The notes: generated by a model not told the origin, from the sequence alone. A stretch of 52,705 nucleotides of DNA from Pantoea sp. A4 (GCF_000295955.2 NZ_ALXE01000069.1:1-52705), one strand, 5' to 3'; counted from the first letter of the stretch, positions 8,035 through 17,155 are shown. Program-made: numbers and translations.

Positions 8035-9547
8035 AATGTTCACTCCGCAGAGCAGCTTCCATCACCTGCTCCTGAGTCAGATGGTTGTTAATCAAATCGG
8101 CTTTGATTTGCCCTTCGTGCATGACCAAAACGCGATCGCTCAGGCCCAGTACTTCGGGCAGTTCGGAAGAGATCACAATCACCGAGATACCCTCTTGCAC
8201 CAGCGCATTGATCAGCAGGTAAATCTCCTGACGTGCGCCGACATCAATGCCGCGCGTCGGCTCATCAAGGATCAGGATTTTGGGATTGAGCAACAGGCAC
8301 TTAGCCAGAATGGCTTTTTGCTGATTGCCGCCGCTGAGTCGTCCGATTGCCAGCTCGGGCGAGGAGGTTTTCACGCGCAGGCGACGAATTGCATCATTGA
8401 TCGCCTGCTGTTCGGCCGCTTCATCCACGGTGGAGAAGCGCTGGCTGAACTGGTCGAGTGCCGCCAGGGTGATGTTTTTCCCCACCGCCATCAGCGGCAC
8501 AATGCCATCTTTTTTGCGATCTTCCGGCACCATCGCGATGCCATGCGCTATGGCTTCACGGCAATCATTGATCTTCACCGGCGTGCCGTTTATCGAAATC
8601 TCCCCCTGCCAGCGGCCGGGCCAGACGCCAAATAAACACTGGACCGTCTCTGTGCGACCCGCGCCGACCAGCCCGGCAATGCCGAGGATTTCGCCGCGTT
8701 TGAGGCTGAACGAGACGTTATTCACCCGACGCACGCTGCGGTTCACCGGATGCCAGGCGGTGAGGTTCTTCACTTCCAGGATCGTTTCGCCAATGTCGTG
8801 CGGCTGATGTGGATAGAGTGCCGTCAGCTCACGGCCTACCATCATGGTGATGATGTCATCTTCGCTCAAACCCGCTGCCGGGCATGTGGCGATATGTTGA
8901 CCATCGCGGATCACACAGATGGTATCGGAGATGGCTTTCACTTCATTGAGTTTGTGCGAGATGTAAATGCAGGCAATGCCATGCTCGCGCAGGTTGTTGA
9001 TGATGCTTAACAGCACCTCCGTTTCCTGCTCGGTGAGTGACGAAGTGGGTTCATCGAGAATCAGCAGGCGCACCTGTTTGTTGAGCGCGCGGGCAATCTC
9101 AACCAACTGCTGCTGACCCAGCCCCAGCTCGCCCACTTTCGTCTCGGGTGCAACATCCAGTTTGACTCTCGCCAGCAGTTGCTGGCAGCGCAGCGTCATG
9201 GTTTCATCATCCACCATGCCAAAGCGCCCCACTTCGGCACCCAGGAAAATGTTCTCCATCACGCTGAGCTGGCGCACCAAGGCCAGCTCCTGGTGAATAA
9301 TCACAATCCCTTTACGTTCGGTATCGCGGATGGTTTGTGCCTGGACCGGATCGCCAGCAAAGTGAATTTCGCCGTCAAACTCGCCGTGCGGATAGAGCCC
9401 GCACAGGATTTTCATCAGCGTCGATTTGCCAGAGCCATTTTCGCCGCACAAAGACATCACTTCGCCCGCATCCAGCTTTATGCTGATGTTATCCAGCGCT
9501 TTCACCGCGCCGAAACGCTTGGTGATATGGTTCATTTCCAGCAGCAT
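8027..9547 (-). CDS. xylG: Xylose ABC transporter ATP-binding protein XylG
   Basis: The double ATPase energises xylose import. The 506-aa protein has two ABC domains in tandem. The first has Walker A GENGSGKST, signature LGLGQQQLVEIARAL and Walker B LLILDEPTSSLTE. The second has a degenerate Walker A (GLVGAGRTE), signature LSGGNQQKAILAKCL and Walker B ILILDEPTRGIDVGARQEIY. This one-intact, one-degenerate arrangement is normal for the sugar-type CUT2 family. It lies 25 bp after xylF and overlaps xylH. Confidence 0.95.
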   Translation of the reverse strand: MLLEMNHITKRFGAVKALDNISIKLDAGEVMSLCGENGSGKSTLMKILCGLYPHGEFDGEIHFAGDPVQAQTIRDTERKGIVIIHQELALVRQLSVMENIFLGAEVGRFGMVDDETMTLRCQQLLARVKLDVAPETKVGELGLGQQQLVEIARALNKQVRLLILDEPTSSLTEQETEVLLSIINNLREHGIACIYISHKLNEVKAISDTICVIRDGQHIATCPAAGLSEDDIITMMVGRELTALYPHQPHDIGETILEVKNLTAWHPVNRSVRRVNNVSFSLKRGEILGIAGLVGAGRTETVQCLFGVWPGRWQGEISINGTPVKINDCREAIAHGIAMVPEDRKKDGIVPLMAVGKNITLAALDQFSQRFSTVDEAAEQQAINDAIRRLRVKTSSPELAIGRLSGGNQQKAILAKCLLLNPKILILDEPTRGIDVGARQEIYLLINALVQEGISVIVISSELPEVLGLSDRVLVMHEGQIKADLINNHLTQEQVMEAALRSEHYA

Positions 9548-9572
9548 CGCTATTTCCCCTCTCAGCAGACGA

Positions 9573-10565
9573 TTAGAGATCGCTCTGTTTGTGGAAACCG
9601 TCTTTCACCACGGTGCTTTCGATATTGTCTTTATTCACCGGGATTGGCGTCAGCAGGCGCGAGGGTACATCTTTCAGGCCGTTATTCAGTTTGCCGTTGC
9701 TGGCGGGGGTTTGGTTATTACCGAGTTCCACGGCAATTTTGGCGGCTTCAGTGGCGAGCTGAGTAATGGGTTTATACACCGTCATGGTTTGTGTACCGCC
9801 TATGATGCGCTTAATAGCGGCCAGATCGGCGTCCTGTCCTGATATTGCCACTTTCCCGGCCAGACCTTGCGCACTCAGTGCCTGAATAGCTCCGCCTGCG
9901 GTGGCATCATTGGAAGCGACCACCGCGTCAATGTGGTTACCGTTCGCCGTTAAGGCATTTTCCATAATTTTCAGCGCATTCTCTGGCAGCCAGGCATCCA
10001 CCCACTGATCGCCCACCACTTTGATGCTGCCGTTATCAATATAGGGTTTTAGTACCTTCATCTGCCCGGCACGGAACAGGCGGGCATTATTATCCACCGG
10101 CGATCCGCCCATCAAAAAATAGTTACCCTTAGGCACCTGCTTAACAATACTTTCAGCCTGTAATTCGCCGACTTTTTCATTGTCGAAGGAGATATAAAAA
10201 TCGATATCGGCATTATTTATCATGCGGTCATACGCCAGAACTTTAATGCCTTCACGTTTGGCTTCCGCCACCACATTACTTAACACCTGACCGTTATAAG
10301 GAATAATGACCAGTACATCAACGCCGCGATTGATCATATTTTCAATCTGTGACATCTGCGTCTCTTCATTGCCGTTGGCCGACTGCACAAACACCGTCGC
10401 GCCCTGAGATTCGGCCTGTTTAACGAAAATATCGCGATCTTTCTGCCAGCGCTCCAGGCGGAGATCATCAATCGCCATGCCGATTTTCACTTCTTTCGCC
10501 ATGCCCACATGGCTAAACAGAGCCAGCGCAGCGCAGGCAGCTAACAAGGTGTGTTTCATTTTCAT
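9573..10565 (-). CDS. xylF: D-xylose periplasmic binding protein XylF
   Basis: The periplasmic receptor delivers xylose to XylGH. The start at the ATG at 10565 (MKMKHTLLAACAALALFSHV) gives 330 aa as in E. coli; an ATG nine bases earlier (10574) would give MTMMKMKH. A typical signal peptide ends at GMA before KEVKIGMAIDDLRLERW. Sugar-contact landmarks of the family are present: DLRLERWQKDRD, VIIPYNGQVLSNVV, AYDRMINNADIDFYISFDN, VASNDATAGG and ISGQDADLAAIKRI. First gene of the leftward xylFGH(R) operon, transcribed from the shared xylF-xylA control region. The expression level is normally far above that of the other two subunits. Confidence 0.95.
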   Translation of the reverse strand: MKMKHTLLAACAALALFSHVGMAKEVKIGMAIDDLRLERWQKDRDIFVKQAESQGATVFVQSANGNEETQMSQIENMINRGVDVLVIIPYNGQVLSNVVAEAKREGIKVLAYDRMINNADIDFYISFDNEKVGELQAESIVKQVPKGNYFLMGGSPVDNNARLFRAGQMKVLKPYIDNGSIKVVGDQWVDAWLPENALKIMENALTANGNHIDAVVASNDATAGGAIQALSAQGLAGKVAISGQDADLAAIKRIIGGTQTMTVYKPITQLATEAAKIAVELGNNQTPASNGKLNNGLKDVPSRLLTPIPVNKDNIESTVVKDGFHKQSDL

Positions 10566-10731
10566 CATGGTCATCCTGTAGGTTGAGGCTATTGTCGTTG
10601 TAAGGCTATGAACCAGGCGAATGAATTGTTGCCTTGTGTTTCAGTCAACATCAATTACTTATTTTCATCCTGCTATTACGTTTTTTTGTTTATTTTCTGT
10701 TTTATGATCCCACTCGACATTCGGCGTTTTT

Positions 10732-10747
10732 TGCGAGTGCGCTCACA
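10732..10747. promoter_or_regulatory. CRP site between xylF and xylA
   Basis: TGCGA-GTGCGC-TCACA matches the CRP consensus TGTGA-N6-TCACA in 9 of 10 defined bases. It lies about 115 bp before xylA and 157 bp before xylF, where a single CRP dimer can serve both divergent promoters, as known for E. coli xyl. Confidence 0.75.
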
Positions 10748-10754
10748 ATTAATA

Positions 10755-10790
10755 ATTATCTTAACTTGAGTGTGAATTATCGTAATTGAG
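10755..10790 (+). promoter_or_regulatory. Tandem direct repeats, probable XylR operator for xylA
   Basis: Two direct repeats, ATTATCTTAACTTGAG (10755-10770) and ATTATCGTAATTGAG (10776-10790), start 21 bp apart, two helical turns. This is the usual layout of AraC-family activator half sites. The second repeat runs into a TTGAGA that could be the -35 of xylA (10786-10791), with a CAAAAT -10-like element at 10810-10815. The identity of the bound protein is inferred from position. Confidence 0.55.
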
Positions 10791-10862
10791 ACCTGTAGTA
10801 ACCCTTTAGCAAAATAATGATTCACTGCTGACCATTCGGGTCTGATGCTAAGGAGCAACACC

Positions 10863-12185
10863 ATGCACGCTTATTTCGACCAGCTTGAGCGCGTTCGTTA
10901 TGAAGGGGCCAAATCCACCAACCCGCTGGCGTTCCGCCATTACAATCCTGATGAGGTGATTCTCGGTAAAACCATGGCGCAGCATCTGCGCTTCGCCGCA
11001 TGTTACTGGCACACCTTCTGCTGGAACGGTGCGGATATGTTTGGTGTTGGCGCGTTTGATCGCCCGTGGCAGAAAAATGGCGATGCCTTGCAGTTGGCGA
11101 AACAGAAAGCGGACGTGGCCTTTGAGTTCTTCCACAAACTGAATGTGCCCTATTACTGCTTCCATGATGTCGATGTTTCACCCGAGGGGGATTCACTGCG
11201 TAGCTATCGCGAGAACCTGGTGGCAATGACCGACAAGCTGCTGGAAAAACAGCAGGAAACCGGCGTGAAACTGCTCTGGGGAACGGCAAACTGCTTTACG
11301 CATCCCCGTTACGGTGCCGGTGCCGCCACCAGTCCCGATCCGGAAATATTTGCCTGGGCCGCCAGTCAGGTGTGCAGTGCAATGCAAGCCACGCAAACGC
11401 TGGGCGGTGAAAACTACGTACTGTGGGGCGGCCGTGAGGGCTATGAAACGCTGTTGAATACCGACCTGCGCCAGGAACGGGAACAAATTGGTCGTTTCAT
11501 GCAGATGGTGGTGGAGCATAAACACAAAATCGGTTTCCAGGGCATGCTGTTGATTGAGCCAAAGCCGCAGGAGCCGACCAAACATCAATATGACTACGAT
11601 GTAGCGACCGTGTACGGTTTCCTGAAACAGTTTGGTCTGGAAAAAGAGATCAAAGTGAACATTGAGGCTAACCACGCCACGCTGGCAGGTCACTCGTTCC
11701 ATCATGAAATTGCTACTGCTATCGCGCTGGGGATTTTTGGATCGGTGGATGCCAACCGTGGCGACATCCAGTGTGGTTGGGATACTGACCAGTTCCCGAT
11801 AAGCGTAGAGGAAAATGCGCTGGTGATGTACGAGATCATCAAAGCGGGCGGATTTACCACAGGCGGTTTAAACTTTGATGCCAAAGTTCGCCGACAAAGC
11901 ACGGATAAATATGATCTTTTCTACGGCCACATTGGCGGCATGGACACCATGGCGCTGGCACTTAAAGTCGCAGCGCGTATGGTGCAGGATGGCGAGCTTG
12001 ATCGGCGAGTGGCGCAGCGCTATAGCGGCTGGAATGGTGAGTTCGGCCAGCAAATTTTGAAAGGCGAGTTTTCGCTGGCATCACTGGCCGCGCATGCTCA
12101 ACAGCAACAGCTGAATCCGCAGCATCGTAGTGGACGCCAGGAGCAGCTAGAAAATTTGGTGAATCACTATCTTTACGATTTCTAA
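10863..12185 (+). CDS. xylA: Xylose isomerase XylA
   Basis: Converts D-xylose to D-xylulose in the cytoplasm, using two divalent metal ions. The start ATG at 10863 (MHAYFDQLERVRYEG) follows an AAGGAG ribosome site (10850-10855) and gives 440 aa, the E. coli length; the longer frame from 10845 is not conserved. Catalytic His101 and Asp104 are visible in FHDVDVSPEG. Metal-site regions LLIEPKPQEPTKHQYD, IEANHATLAGHSFHHE and ANRGD..WDTDQFP are intact. It is followed after 18 bp by xylB. Expression should need XylR plus CRP through the upstream sites. Confidence 0.97.
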   Translation: MHAYFDQLERVRYEGAKSTNPLAFRHYNPDEVILGKTMAQHLRFAACYWHTFCWNGADMFGVGAFDRPWQKNGDALQLAKQKADVAFEFFHKLNVPYYCFHDVDVSPEGDSLRSYRENLVAMTDKLLEKQQETGVKLLWGTANCFTHPRYGAGAATSPDPEIFAWAASQVCSAMQATQTLGGENYVLWGGREGYETLLNTDLRQEREQIGRFMQMVVEHKHKIGFQGMLLIEPKPQEPTKHQYDYDVATVYGFLKQFGLEKEIKVNIEANHATLAGHSFHHEIATAIALGIFGSVDANRGDIQCGWDTDQFPISVEENALVMYEIIKAGGFTTGGLNFDAKVRRQSTDKYDLFYGHIGGMDTMALALKVAARMVQDGELDRRVAQRYSGWNGEFGQQILKGEFSLASLAAHAQQQQLNPQHRSGRQEQLENLVNHYLYDF

Positions 12186-12203
12186 TTCTTTCAGGAGCTT
12201 AAC

Positions 12204-13646
12204 ATGGTTATCGGGATCGATTTAGGCACCTCCGGCGTCAAAGTGGTATTGCTGGATACTCAAGGGCAGGTCATCGCCGTAGAAACCTCGCCGTTACAGG
12301 TATCGCGTCCGCAGCCGTTATGGAGTGAGCAAGATCCCGAAAGCTGGTGGACCGCCACGGATAAAGCGATGCAAGCGCTGGCGCAGCAGCACGATCTCAG
12401 CAAGGTGAGCGCGATTGGCTTGAGTGGCCAGATGCATGGCGCGACCTTGCTGGATGCCGAAAATCAGGTGCTGCGTCCGGCGATTTTGTGGAATGACGGG
12501 CGCAGCAGTGAGCAGTGCCGGGAACTGGAGCTGCGCGTACCCGATTCCCGTCGCATCACCGGCAACCTGATGATGCCGGGCTTTACCGCGCCCAAGTTGT
12601 TATGGGTGCAGCAGCAGGAGCCCGATCTGTTCAGGCGAGTGGCTAAAGTCCTGCTGCCCAAAGATTACTTGCGCTGGCGCATGAGCGGTGACTTTGCCAG
12701 CGACATGTCCGATGCGGCAGGCACGATGTGGCTGGATGTGGCAAAGCGCGACTGGAGCGACGTCATGCTCAGCGCCTGCAATCTTAATCGCCGCCAGATG
12801 CCCACACTTTATGAAGGTAACCAAATCACGGGTAACTTATCACCGGAAGTCGCTGCACGCTGGAATATGCGCACCATACCGATCGTCGCGGGCGGTGGCG
12901 ATAATGCCGCAGGTGCGGTGGGGGTGGGTATGGTGGCACCGGGTCAGGGCATGCTGTCGCTCGGCACTTCTGGCGTCTATTTCCTGGTGAGTGAAGGCTA
13001 CCTCAGCAACCCGCAGCGTGCCGTTCACAGCTTTTGTCATGCGCTACCCAGCCGCTGGCATTTGATGTCGGTGATGCTGAGTGCCGCATCCTGTCTTGAC
13101 TGGGCAGCCACACTCACCGGCTGTAAAGATGTGCCCGAGCTATTGGCAGAAGCGGAAAAAGCCAGCAGTCACGCGACACCCATCTGGTTCCTGCCTTATC
13201 TCTCCGGCGAACGAACGCCGCACAACAATCCACAGGCGCAGGGTGTTTTCTTTGGTTTGACCCATCAACATCGACGTCCCGAACTGGCACACGCGGTGCT
13301 GGCGGGAGTGGGCTTTGCGCTGGCGGAAGGGATGGCAGCCGTGCATGAGTGTGGCGTGCAACCGGAAACGGTGATGCTGATTGGCGGTGGCGCGCGCAGT
13401 GGCTACTGGCGGCAAATGCTGGCGGACATCAGCGGCTTAACCCTGGATTATTGCCACGGCGGCGAAGTAGGCCCGGCTCTGGGTGCCGCGCGCCTGGCGC
13501 AGCTGGCGATTGATCCGCAGAGTGAATGGCCCGCACCGAAGCTGGTGCAACGCCATCAACCGGATAGCGCACGTTATCAAGCCTGGCAGCCGCAGCGCGA
13601 AAAGTTTTCCCAGCTCTATCAGCAAATTAAATCACTGATGTGCTGA
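12204..13646 (+). CDS. xylB: Xylulokinase XylB
   Basis: Phosphorylates D-xylulose to D-xylulose-5-phosphate, which enters the pentose phosphate pathway. The 480-aa FGGY-family kinase starts MVIGIDLGTSGVKVVLLD, the phosphate-binding loop of the actin-like fold, 7 bases after an AGGAG ribosome site. IGLSGQMHGATLLD (about 71-84) and the GGGDNAAGAVG loop with the catalytic Asp (about 231-241) are present, as is the C-terminal ATP-site region MLIGGGARSGYWRQMLAD. It is slightly shorter than E. coli XylB (484). Distal gene of xylAB; I see no strong terminator with a T-tract behind it. Confidence 0.96.
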   Translation: MVIGIDLGTSGVKVVLLDTQGQVIAVETSPLQVSRPQPLWSEQDPESWWTATDKAMQALAQQHDLSKVSAIGLSGQMHGATLLDAENQVLRPAILWNDGRSSEQCRELELRVPDSRRITGNLMMPGFTAPKLLWVQQQEPDLFRRVAKVLLPKDYLRWRMSGDFASDMSDAAGTMWLDVAKRDWSDVMLSACNLNRRQMPTLYEGNQITGNLSPEVAARWNMRTIPIVAGGGDNAAGAVGVGMVAPGQGMLSLGTSGVYFLVSEGYLSNPQRAVHSFCHALPSRWHLMSVMLSAASCLDWAATLTGCKDVPELLAEAEKASSHATPIWFLPYLSGERTPHNNPQAQGVFFGLTHQHRRPELAHAVLAGVGFALAEGMAAVHECGVQPETVMLIGGGARSGYWRQMLADISGLTLDYCHGGEVGPALGAARLAQLAIDPQSEWPAPKLVQRHQPDSARYQAWQPQREKFSQLYQQIKSLMC

Positions 13647-13969
13647 TGAGGCGGAGTGATATCTGGACGCGATATTGGCACGCCACCGGCTGTGCCTACA
13701 GCGGCCAGTTATTCACTCCGGCATATCTATTAGCGATGTATCTGCTGCTTTTGCCACATGAGCAATAAAAGAAACACGGTAGAGGTGGCCGCATTTATCG
13801 CTCCCTTTCTGATCAAAACAGACACATCCAGAGCTACAGGTAACGGCTATCCTGCGCCAGACCACCGCAAAAAAGCCTGCTGAAAATTGCCCCGGTTTAC
13901 GATTTCCCCCATTGCCCAAACCCATACAGATCAGTAATGTCTTCTCCAGCAACGGGAGGAAATTCAACG
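13647..13969. other. Intergenic stretch after xylB
   Basis: No supported gene; the minus-strand frame at 13713-13979 lacks a ribosome site and a family. A loose inverted repeat (GGCGGAGTGATATC against ATTCACTCCGGC) near 13650-13725 might end the xylAB transcript but lacks a T-tract. The promoter for the kinase gene presumably lies in the later part. Confidence 0.35.
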
Positions 13970-14044
13970 ATGGCAACACAGTTTTACACTGAGCAGCACG
14001 CAGGCTGTTTTAGTGATACGAAAAGTGGCTTAAATGAGGTATAA
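13970..14044 (+). CDS. Possible 24-aa ORF just upstream of the RIO kinase
   Basis: ATG at 13970 follows a GGGAGG ribosome site (13954-13959), better than that of the kinase gene itself. The ORF encodes a 24-aa peptide starting MATQFYTEQHAGC and ending SGLNEV, with TAA at 14042-14044. The kinase ATG is only six bases further on, so the peptide could act by translational coupling, or the sequence may simply be untranslated leader. I do not recognise it and codon evidence is too short to judge. Confidence 0.4.
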   Translation: MATQFYTEQHAGCFSDTKSGLNEV

Positions 14045-14050
14045 AGCCGC

Positions 14051-14905
14051 ATGAAAATCCCAAACCGAATCCAACCTCTGGTCGATGATGGCCTGATCGA
14101 TAACGTGCTTCAGCGGCTGAAAAGCGGCAAAGAAGCGGACGTTTACACCGTGCTGTGCGGCGACAAAATCCAGTGTGCCAAAGTGTACAAAGAAGCGACG
14201 CAGCGCAGCTTTAAGCAGGCGGTGCAGTATCAGGAAGGGCGCAAAGTGCGCAATTCACGTAACGCGCGCGCGATGCAGAAAGGCTCTAAATTTGGCCGCA
14301 AGCAGCAGGAAGAAGAGTGGCAGACGGCAGAAGTCGAAGCCCTGTTCCGTCTGGCCAAAGCGGGTGTTCGCGTGCCTGAGCCGTACCTGTGTATTGATGG
14401 CGTGCTGTTAATGGAACTGGTCACGGATGCCGAAGGGGCTGTGGCTCCGCGTCTCAGCGATGTCACCTTATCAGAAGCCGATGCGGTGGCTGATTTCCAC
14501 ACCATGATCCGCAATATCGTGCGCATGTTGTGTGCCGGGATTGTGCATGGCGACCTGTCAGAGTTTAACGTACTGCTGGATGCGGAAGGCCCGGTAATTA
14601 TCGACCTGCCGCAGGCGGTGGATGCGGCGGCGAACAACCACGCAGAGTCGATGTTCGAACGTGATGTCAATAACATCACCGCCTATTACGGCCAGTTTGC
14701 CCCGCAGTTGCTGCAAACTCGCTATGCAAAAGAGATCTGGCTGTTATACGAAGAAGGTAAGCTCACCCCAGAAACGGTGCTGACCGGGATGTTTGTTGAA
14801 GAGCTGCATGATGTTGATATGGGCTCGCTGCTGGATGAAATCATTGCCGCAGAAGATGAACATTACGAACGCCAGCGTGCCGCCAAAGAGCGCGACGAAG
14901 AGTAA
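14051..14905 (+). CDS. RIO1-like serine protein kinase (PA4780 family)
   Basis: The 284-aa cytoplasmic protein has a RIO-type kinase domain. The ATP-loop region is SGKEADVYTVL (about 25-35) and the lysine is in AKVYKEAT. The catalytic loop HGDLSEFNVLL (His166-Gly167-Asp168) and metal-binding IDLPQAVD (about 184-191) are in the expected order. Bacterial members are annotated as PA4780-family RIO1-like kinases; their physiological targets are not well established. RIO kinases in archaea and eukaryotes act in ribosome maturation, but that role cannot be assumed here. It ends with an acidic/basic coiled tail (ERQRAAKERDEE). It stands alone, followed by a hairpin at 14922-14944. Confidence 0.88.
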   Translation: MKIPNRIQPLVDDGLIDNVLQRLKSGKEADVYTVLCGDKIQCAKVYKEATQRSFKQAVQYQEGRKVRNSRNARAMQKGSKFGRKQQEEEWQTAEVEALFRLAKAGVRVPEPYLCIDGVLLMELVTDAEGAVAPRLSDVTLSEADAVADFHTMIRNIVRMLCAGIVHGDLSEFNVLLDAEGPVIIDLPQAVDAAANNHAESMFERDVNNITAYYGQFAPQLLQTRYAKEIWLLYEEGKLTPETVLTGMFVEELHDVDMGSLLDEIIAAEDEHYERQRAAKERDEE

Positions 14906-14921
14906 ATCTCGCCACTCATCA

Positions 14922-14944
14922 AAGCAGCCAGACATTGGCTGCTT
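14922..14944 (+). terminator. Hairpin after the RIO kinase gene
   Basis: AAGCAGCC and GGCTGCTT form an 8-bp stem with a 7-base loop, 17 bases after the stop codon. There is no T-tract, so it may stabilise the mRNA end or be a weak terminator. Confidence 0.4.
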
Positions 14945-15064
14945 GCCTGGCATGTAAATCCCCTGCCCCGACGTTTCCTCAACGCATCGCACCAAATCCG
15001 CTAAACTGTCTGCACATTCCCCGGAAACAAGGCAGTCCCTTGACCGGCATGTCCGAAAGCCGTG

Positions 15065-16423
15065 TCAGCCGCTCACTGCGGGCTGTGGCTCGTGTAACCT
15101 CTCCCGCACCATCCGCTGAACATGGACACCGGTGCGGTAAAAGTTATAGGCCGCAATAATCAGGTTACTGACCCCCAGCGCGATCCAGTAGCTGTAAAAA
15201 CCCGCGTGAAAATAACGTGCCACTATAAAACCCCCACCCAAACCGATCACCCAGTAGCTGCCAATCACCACCAGCGTCGGCCAGCGCGTATCCATCATGC
15301 CCACCAGGAAACCGTTGTAGCAACTGCCAAGGGTGTTAAACAGGAAAGCGATTAAGAGCAGCGGTAAAAGATTCCACATCATGCTGATGATGTGCGCATC
15401 CGTCACATCGTAGATATAGCGTTGAATCTGCGGGTAGAACAAGGCAATCGCCCCACCTACCAGCAAGACATAGCCGAAAGCGACACTCAGGAGTCCGTAG
15501 CGCAGTCGGCGCAACCCGACCCAGTCATTTTCTGCTGCGCACCATGCCGCCAGCGTTCCTGCGGCACCCGACAAGCCGATGGTAAACACGGTAATTAACG
15601 ATTCGGTGCGCAGAGCAAAGCTATGAACCGTGGTGGCTTCCAGCCCAAATCCAGCAATCAAAAACGCGGCTGTGGGCAGGAAGCCTTCGCTGAGCGCAAT
15701 TCGCACCCCCATTGGCAAACCGGCGGCCAGCACGGTGCGTATCGCTTGCCAGTCCAGCCGTCCCGGTTGCAGGGTGAGAGAGAGATGGCGAAACGGACGC
15801 CCACGCGTCAGTAAACAAACCGCCGAGATCAGTAATACCGCCCGAATCAGCGAGCTGGAGAGTCCCCCACCCAATACCCCCGCGCCACCCGTGTGGTTGA
15901 ACCCGAGGATCGCCACATATGCCACGAGAAAATTCACCGGCACCGTCAGCAACATGATAATCGTCAAATAGCCCGGTTTACCCACCGAGGACATCAGGCA
16001 GCGGCTGTGTACAAACAAAAACAGGAACACGATGCCCGGCGCAGCCCCCTGATTGTACTGCTGGGCGATTTGCGCCAGATCGTCACTGACGTTAAACAGG
16101 GTCAGAATGCGCCCGGTATTGTACAGAATCGCCATCCCCACCACGCCAAGGATCAGCGCCAGCCAAATCCCCTGCGCAAACCATTTTCTTAGCCGCGCGA
16201 AATCATCCTGCCGGAACGCCCGGGCCATGTGCGGCCCAAAGGCCAGAAGAATACCAATCCCCATCAGCATCACCAGGCTAAACAGGCTGATGCCGAGGGT
16301 TGCGCCGGAAAGGTCCTGATTACCCAGTCGGGAAATCAGCATGGCATCCGTGAAGGAGATGGTGGTTTGCGAGATAAAGCCGATAGCCAGCGGTAAGCCC
16401 AGCGCGAGGAGTTTTCTAATCAT
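15065..16423 (-). CDS. MATE-family multidrug efflux transporter
   Basis: Inner-membrane Na+- or H+-coupled exporter. The start at 16423 (MIRKLLALGLPLAIGFISQT) gives 452 aa; the frame extends 15 codons upstream but those residues are not hydrophobic or conserved. Twelve membrane segments are expected in two pseudo-repeats. The first begins LALGLPLAIGFISQTTISFTD and the second VLAAGLPMGVRIALSEGFL. The MATE signature region around TDAMLISRLGNQDLSGATLG is clear. Substrate range is unknown. Divergently transcribed from ygaP across a 210-bp gap containing a perfect inverted repeat (16480-16529). Confidence 0.85.
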   Translation of the reverse strand: MIRKLLALGLPLAIGFISQTTISFTDAMLISRLGNQDLSGATLGISLFSLVMLMGIGILLAFGPHMARAFRQDDFARLRKWFAQGIWLALILGVVGMAILYNTGRILTLFNVSDDLAQIAQQYNQGAAPGIVFLFLFVHSRCLMSSVGKPGYLTIIMLLTVPVNFLVAYVAILGFNHTGGAGVLGGGLSSSLIRAVLLISAVCLLTRGRPFRHLSLTLQPGRLDWQAIRTVLAAGLPMGVRIALSEGFLPTAAFLIAGFGLEATTVHSFALRTESLITVFTIGLSGAAGTLAAWCAAENDWVGLRRLRYGLLSVAFGYVLLVGGAIALFYPQIQRYIYDVTDAHIISMMWNLLPLLLIAFLFNTLGSCYNGFLVGMMDTRWPTLVVIGSYWVIGLGGGFIVARYFHAGFYSYWIALGVSNLIIAAYNFYRTGVHVQRMVRERLHEPQPAVSG

Positions 16424-16479
16424 ATCGAATCCGTGAAAATGTATTCCGTCTCGCCGGAGAGTATTCAAAAAGCCCGGTT

Positions 16480-16529
16480 GCAGCTATCCCTTTGCCCGGT
16501 AATGCATAAATCGGACTTTAGATAGCTGC
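16480..16529. promoter_or_regulatory. Inverted repeat in the MATE-ygaP divergent region
   Basis: GCAGCTATC (16480-16488) is repeated inverted as GATAGCTGC (16521-16529). The 32-base spacing fits either a regulator bound to two half sites or a hairpin. No known regulator is assigned. Confidence 0.35.
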
Positions 16530-16633
16530 GGATGGAAAATACCCGCAACCCAAAAACAAGCCTGGTCTTGTGTTTGTACGCGTTTTATCCCGCTACCCTG
16601 CCGCGTCCATTTACCTTCCCGCTGGAATTCGCC

Positions 16634-17155
16634 ATGAAAATCCTCACCCCACTTGAGATTCAACCGTTACTTAATCAAGGGGCGCTACTGATTGATATTC
16701 GCGATACCGATGCCTGGCAACTGGAACATATTCAGGGCGCACTTTCACTGCCGTTTCCTTGCAGTGAAAGCGGTGTGTTGTCGCATCTGTCGTTGGTGGG
16801 TAAACAGGTGGTGTTTTACTGCCAGACCGGGCAACGGACCGCTGCGCTGGCTGCGCGGCTCGAGGTTATGGCACAGGGCGCGGAAGTCTGCATGTTGAAA
16901 AATGGGTTAAACGGCTGGAAAAAAGCGCAATTCATCACGGTATTCAATCCCTCATTACCGCTGCCGCTCAGCCGTCAGGTGCAGATGCTGGCCGGCTTTA
17001 TGATCATGGCCGGTGTGCTGCTGGGTTCAGCCTTTTCGTATTATTTCTATTTTCTGCCTTCGCTGATTGGAGCAGGACAGATTTTTGCGGGGGTGACCGG
17101 CTGGTGTGGCATGGCTCGTCTGTTGGGAAGGTTGCCGTGGAACCGGCAAGGGTGA
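16634..17155 (+). CDS. ygaP: Membrane-anchored rhodanese YgaP
   Basis: Thiosulfate sulfurtransferase of the inner membrane. The start at 16634 (MKILTPLEIQPLLNQGALLI) gives 173 aa against 174 in E. coli YgaP; the frame upstream from 16532 is unconserved. Residues 1-105 form a single rhodanese domain with LIDIRDTDAW and the active-site loop YCQTGQRT, whose Cys63 is at the same position as the catalytic Cys63 of E. coli YgaP. Residues about 110-165 hold two membrane segments of the DUF2892 type (MLAGFMIMAGVLLGSAF and FAGVTGWCGMARLL). In E. coli ygaP precedes stpA, alaE and ygaC; here ygaC lies 13 kb away. Confidence 0.9.
   Translation: MKILTPLEIQPLLNQGALLIDIRDTDAWQLEHIQGALSLPFPCSESGVLSHLSLVGKQVVFYCQTGQRTAALAARLEVMAQGAEVCMLKNGLNGWKKAQFITVFNPSLPLPLSRQVQMLAGFMIMAGVLLGSAFSYYFYFLPSLIGAGQIFAGVTGWCGMARLLGRLPWNRQG

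Noticed and set aside
7553..8635. Long plus-strand frame of 360 codons opposite xylH/xylG
   Set aside because: Antisense shadow of two highly conserved genes in high-GC DNA; the amino-acid pattern is not protein-like.
13713..13979. Minus-strand frame of 88 codons between xylB and the RIO kinase
   Set aside because: No ribosome site, no recognisable domain, and it is antisense to the better-supported 24-aa ORF leader region.
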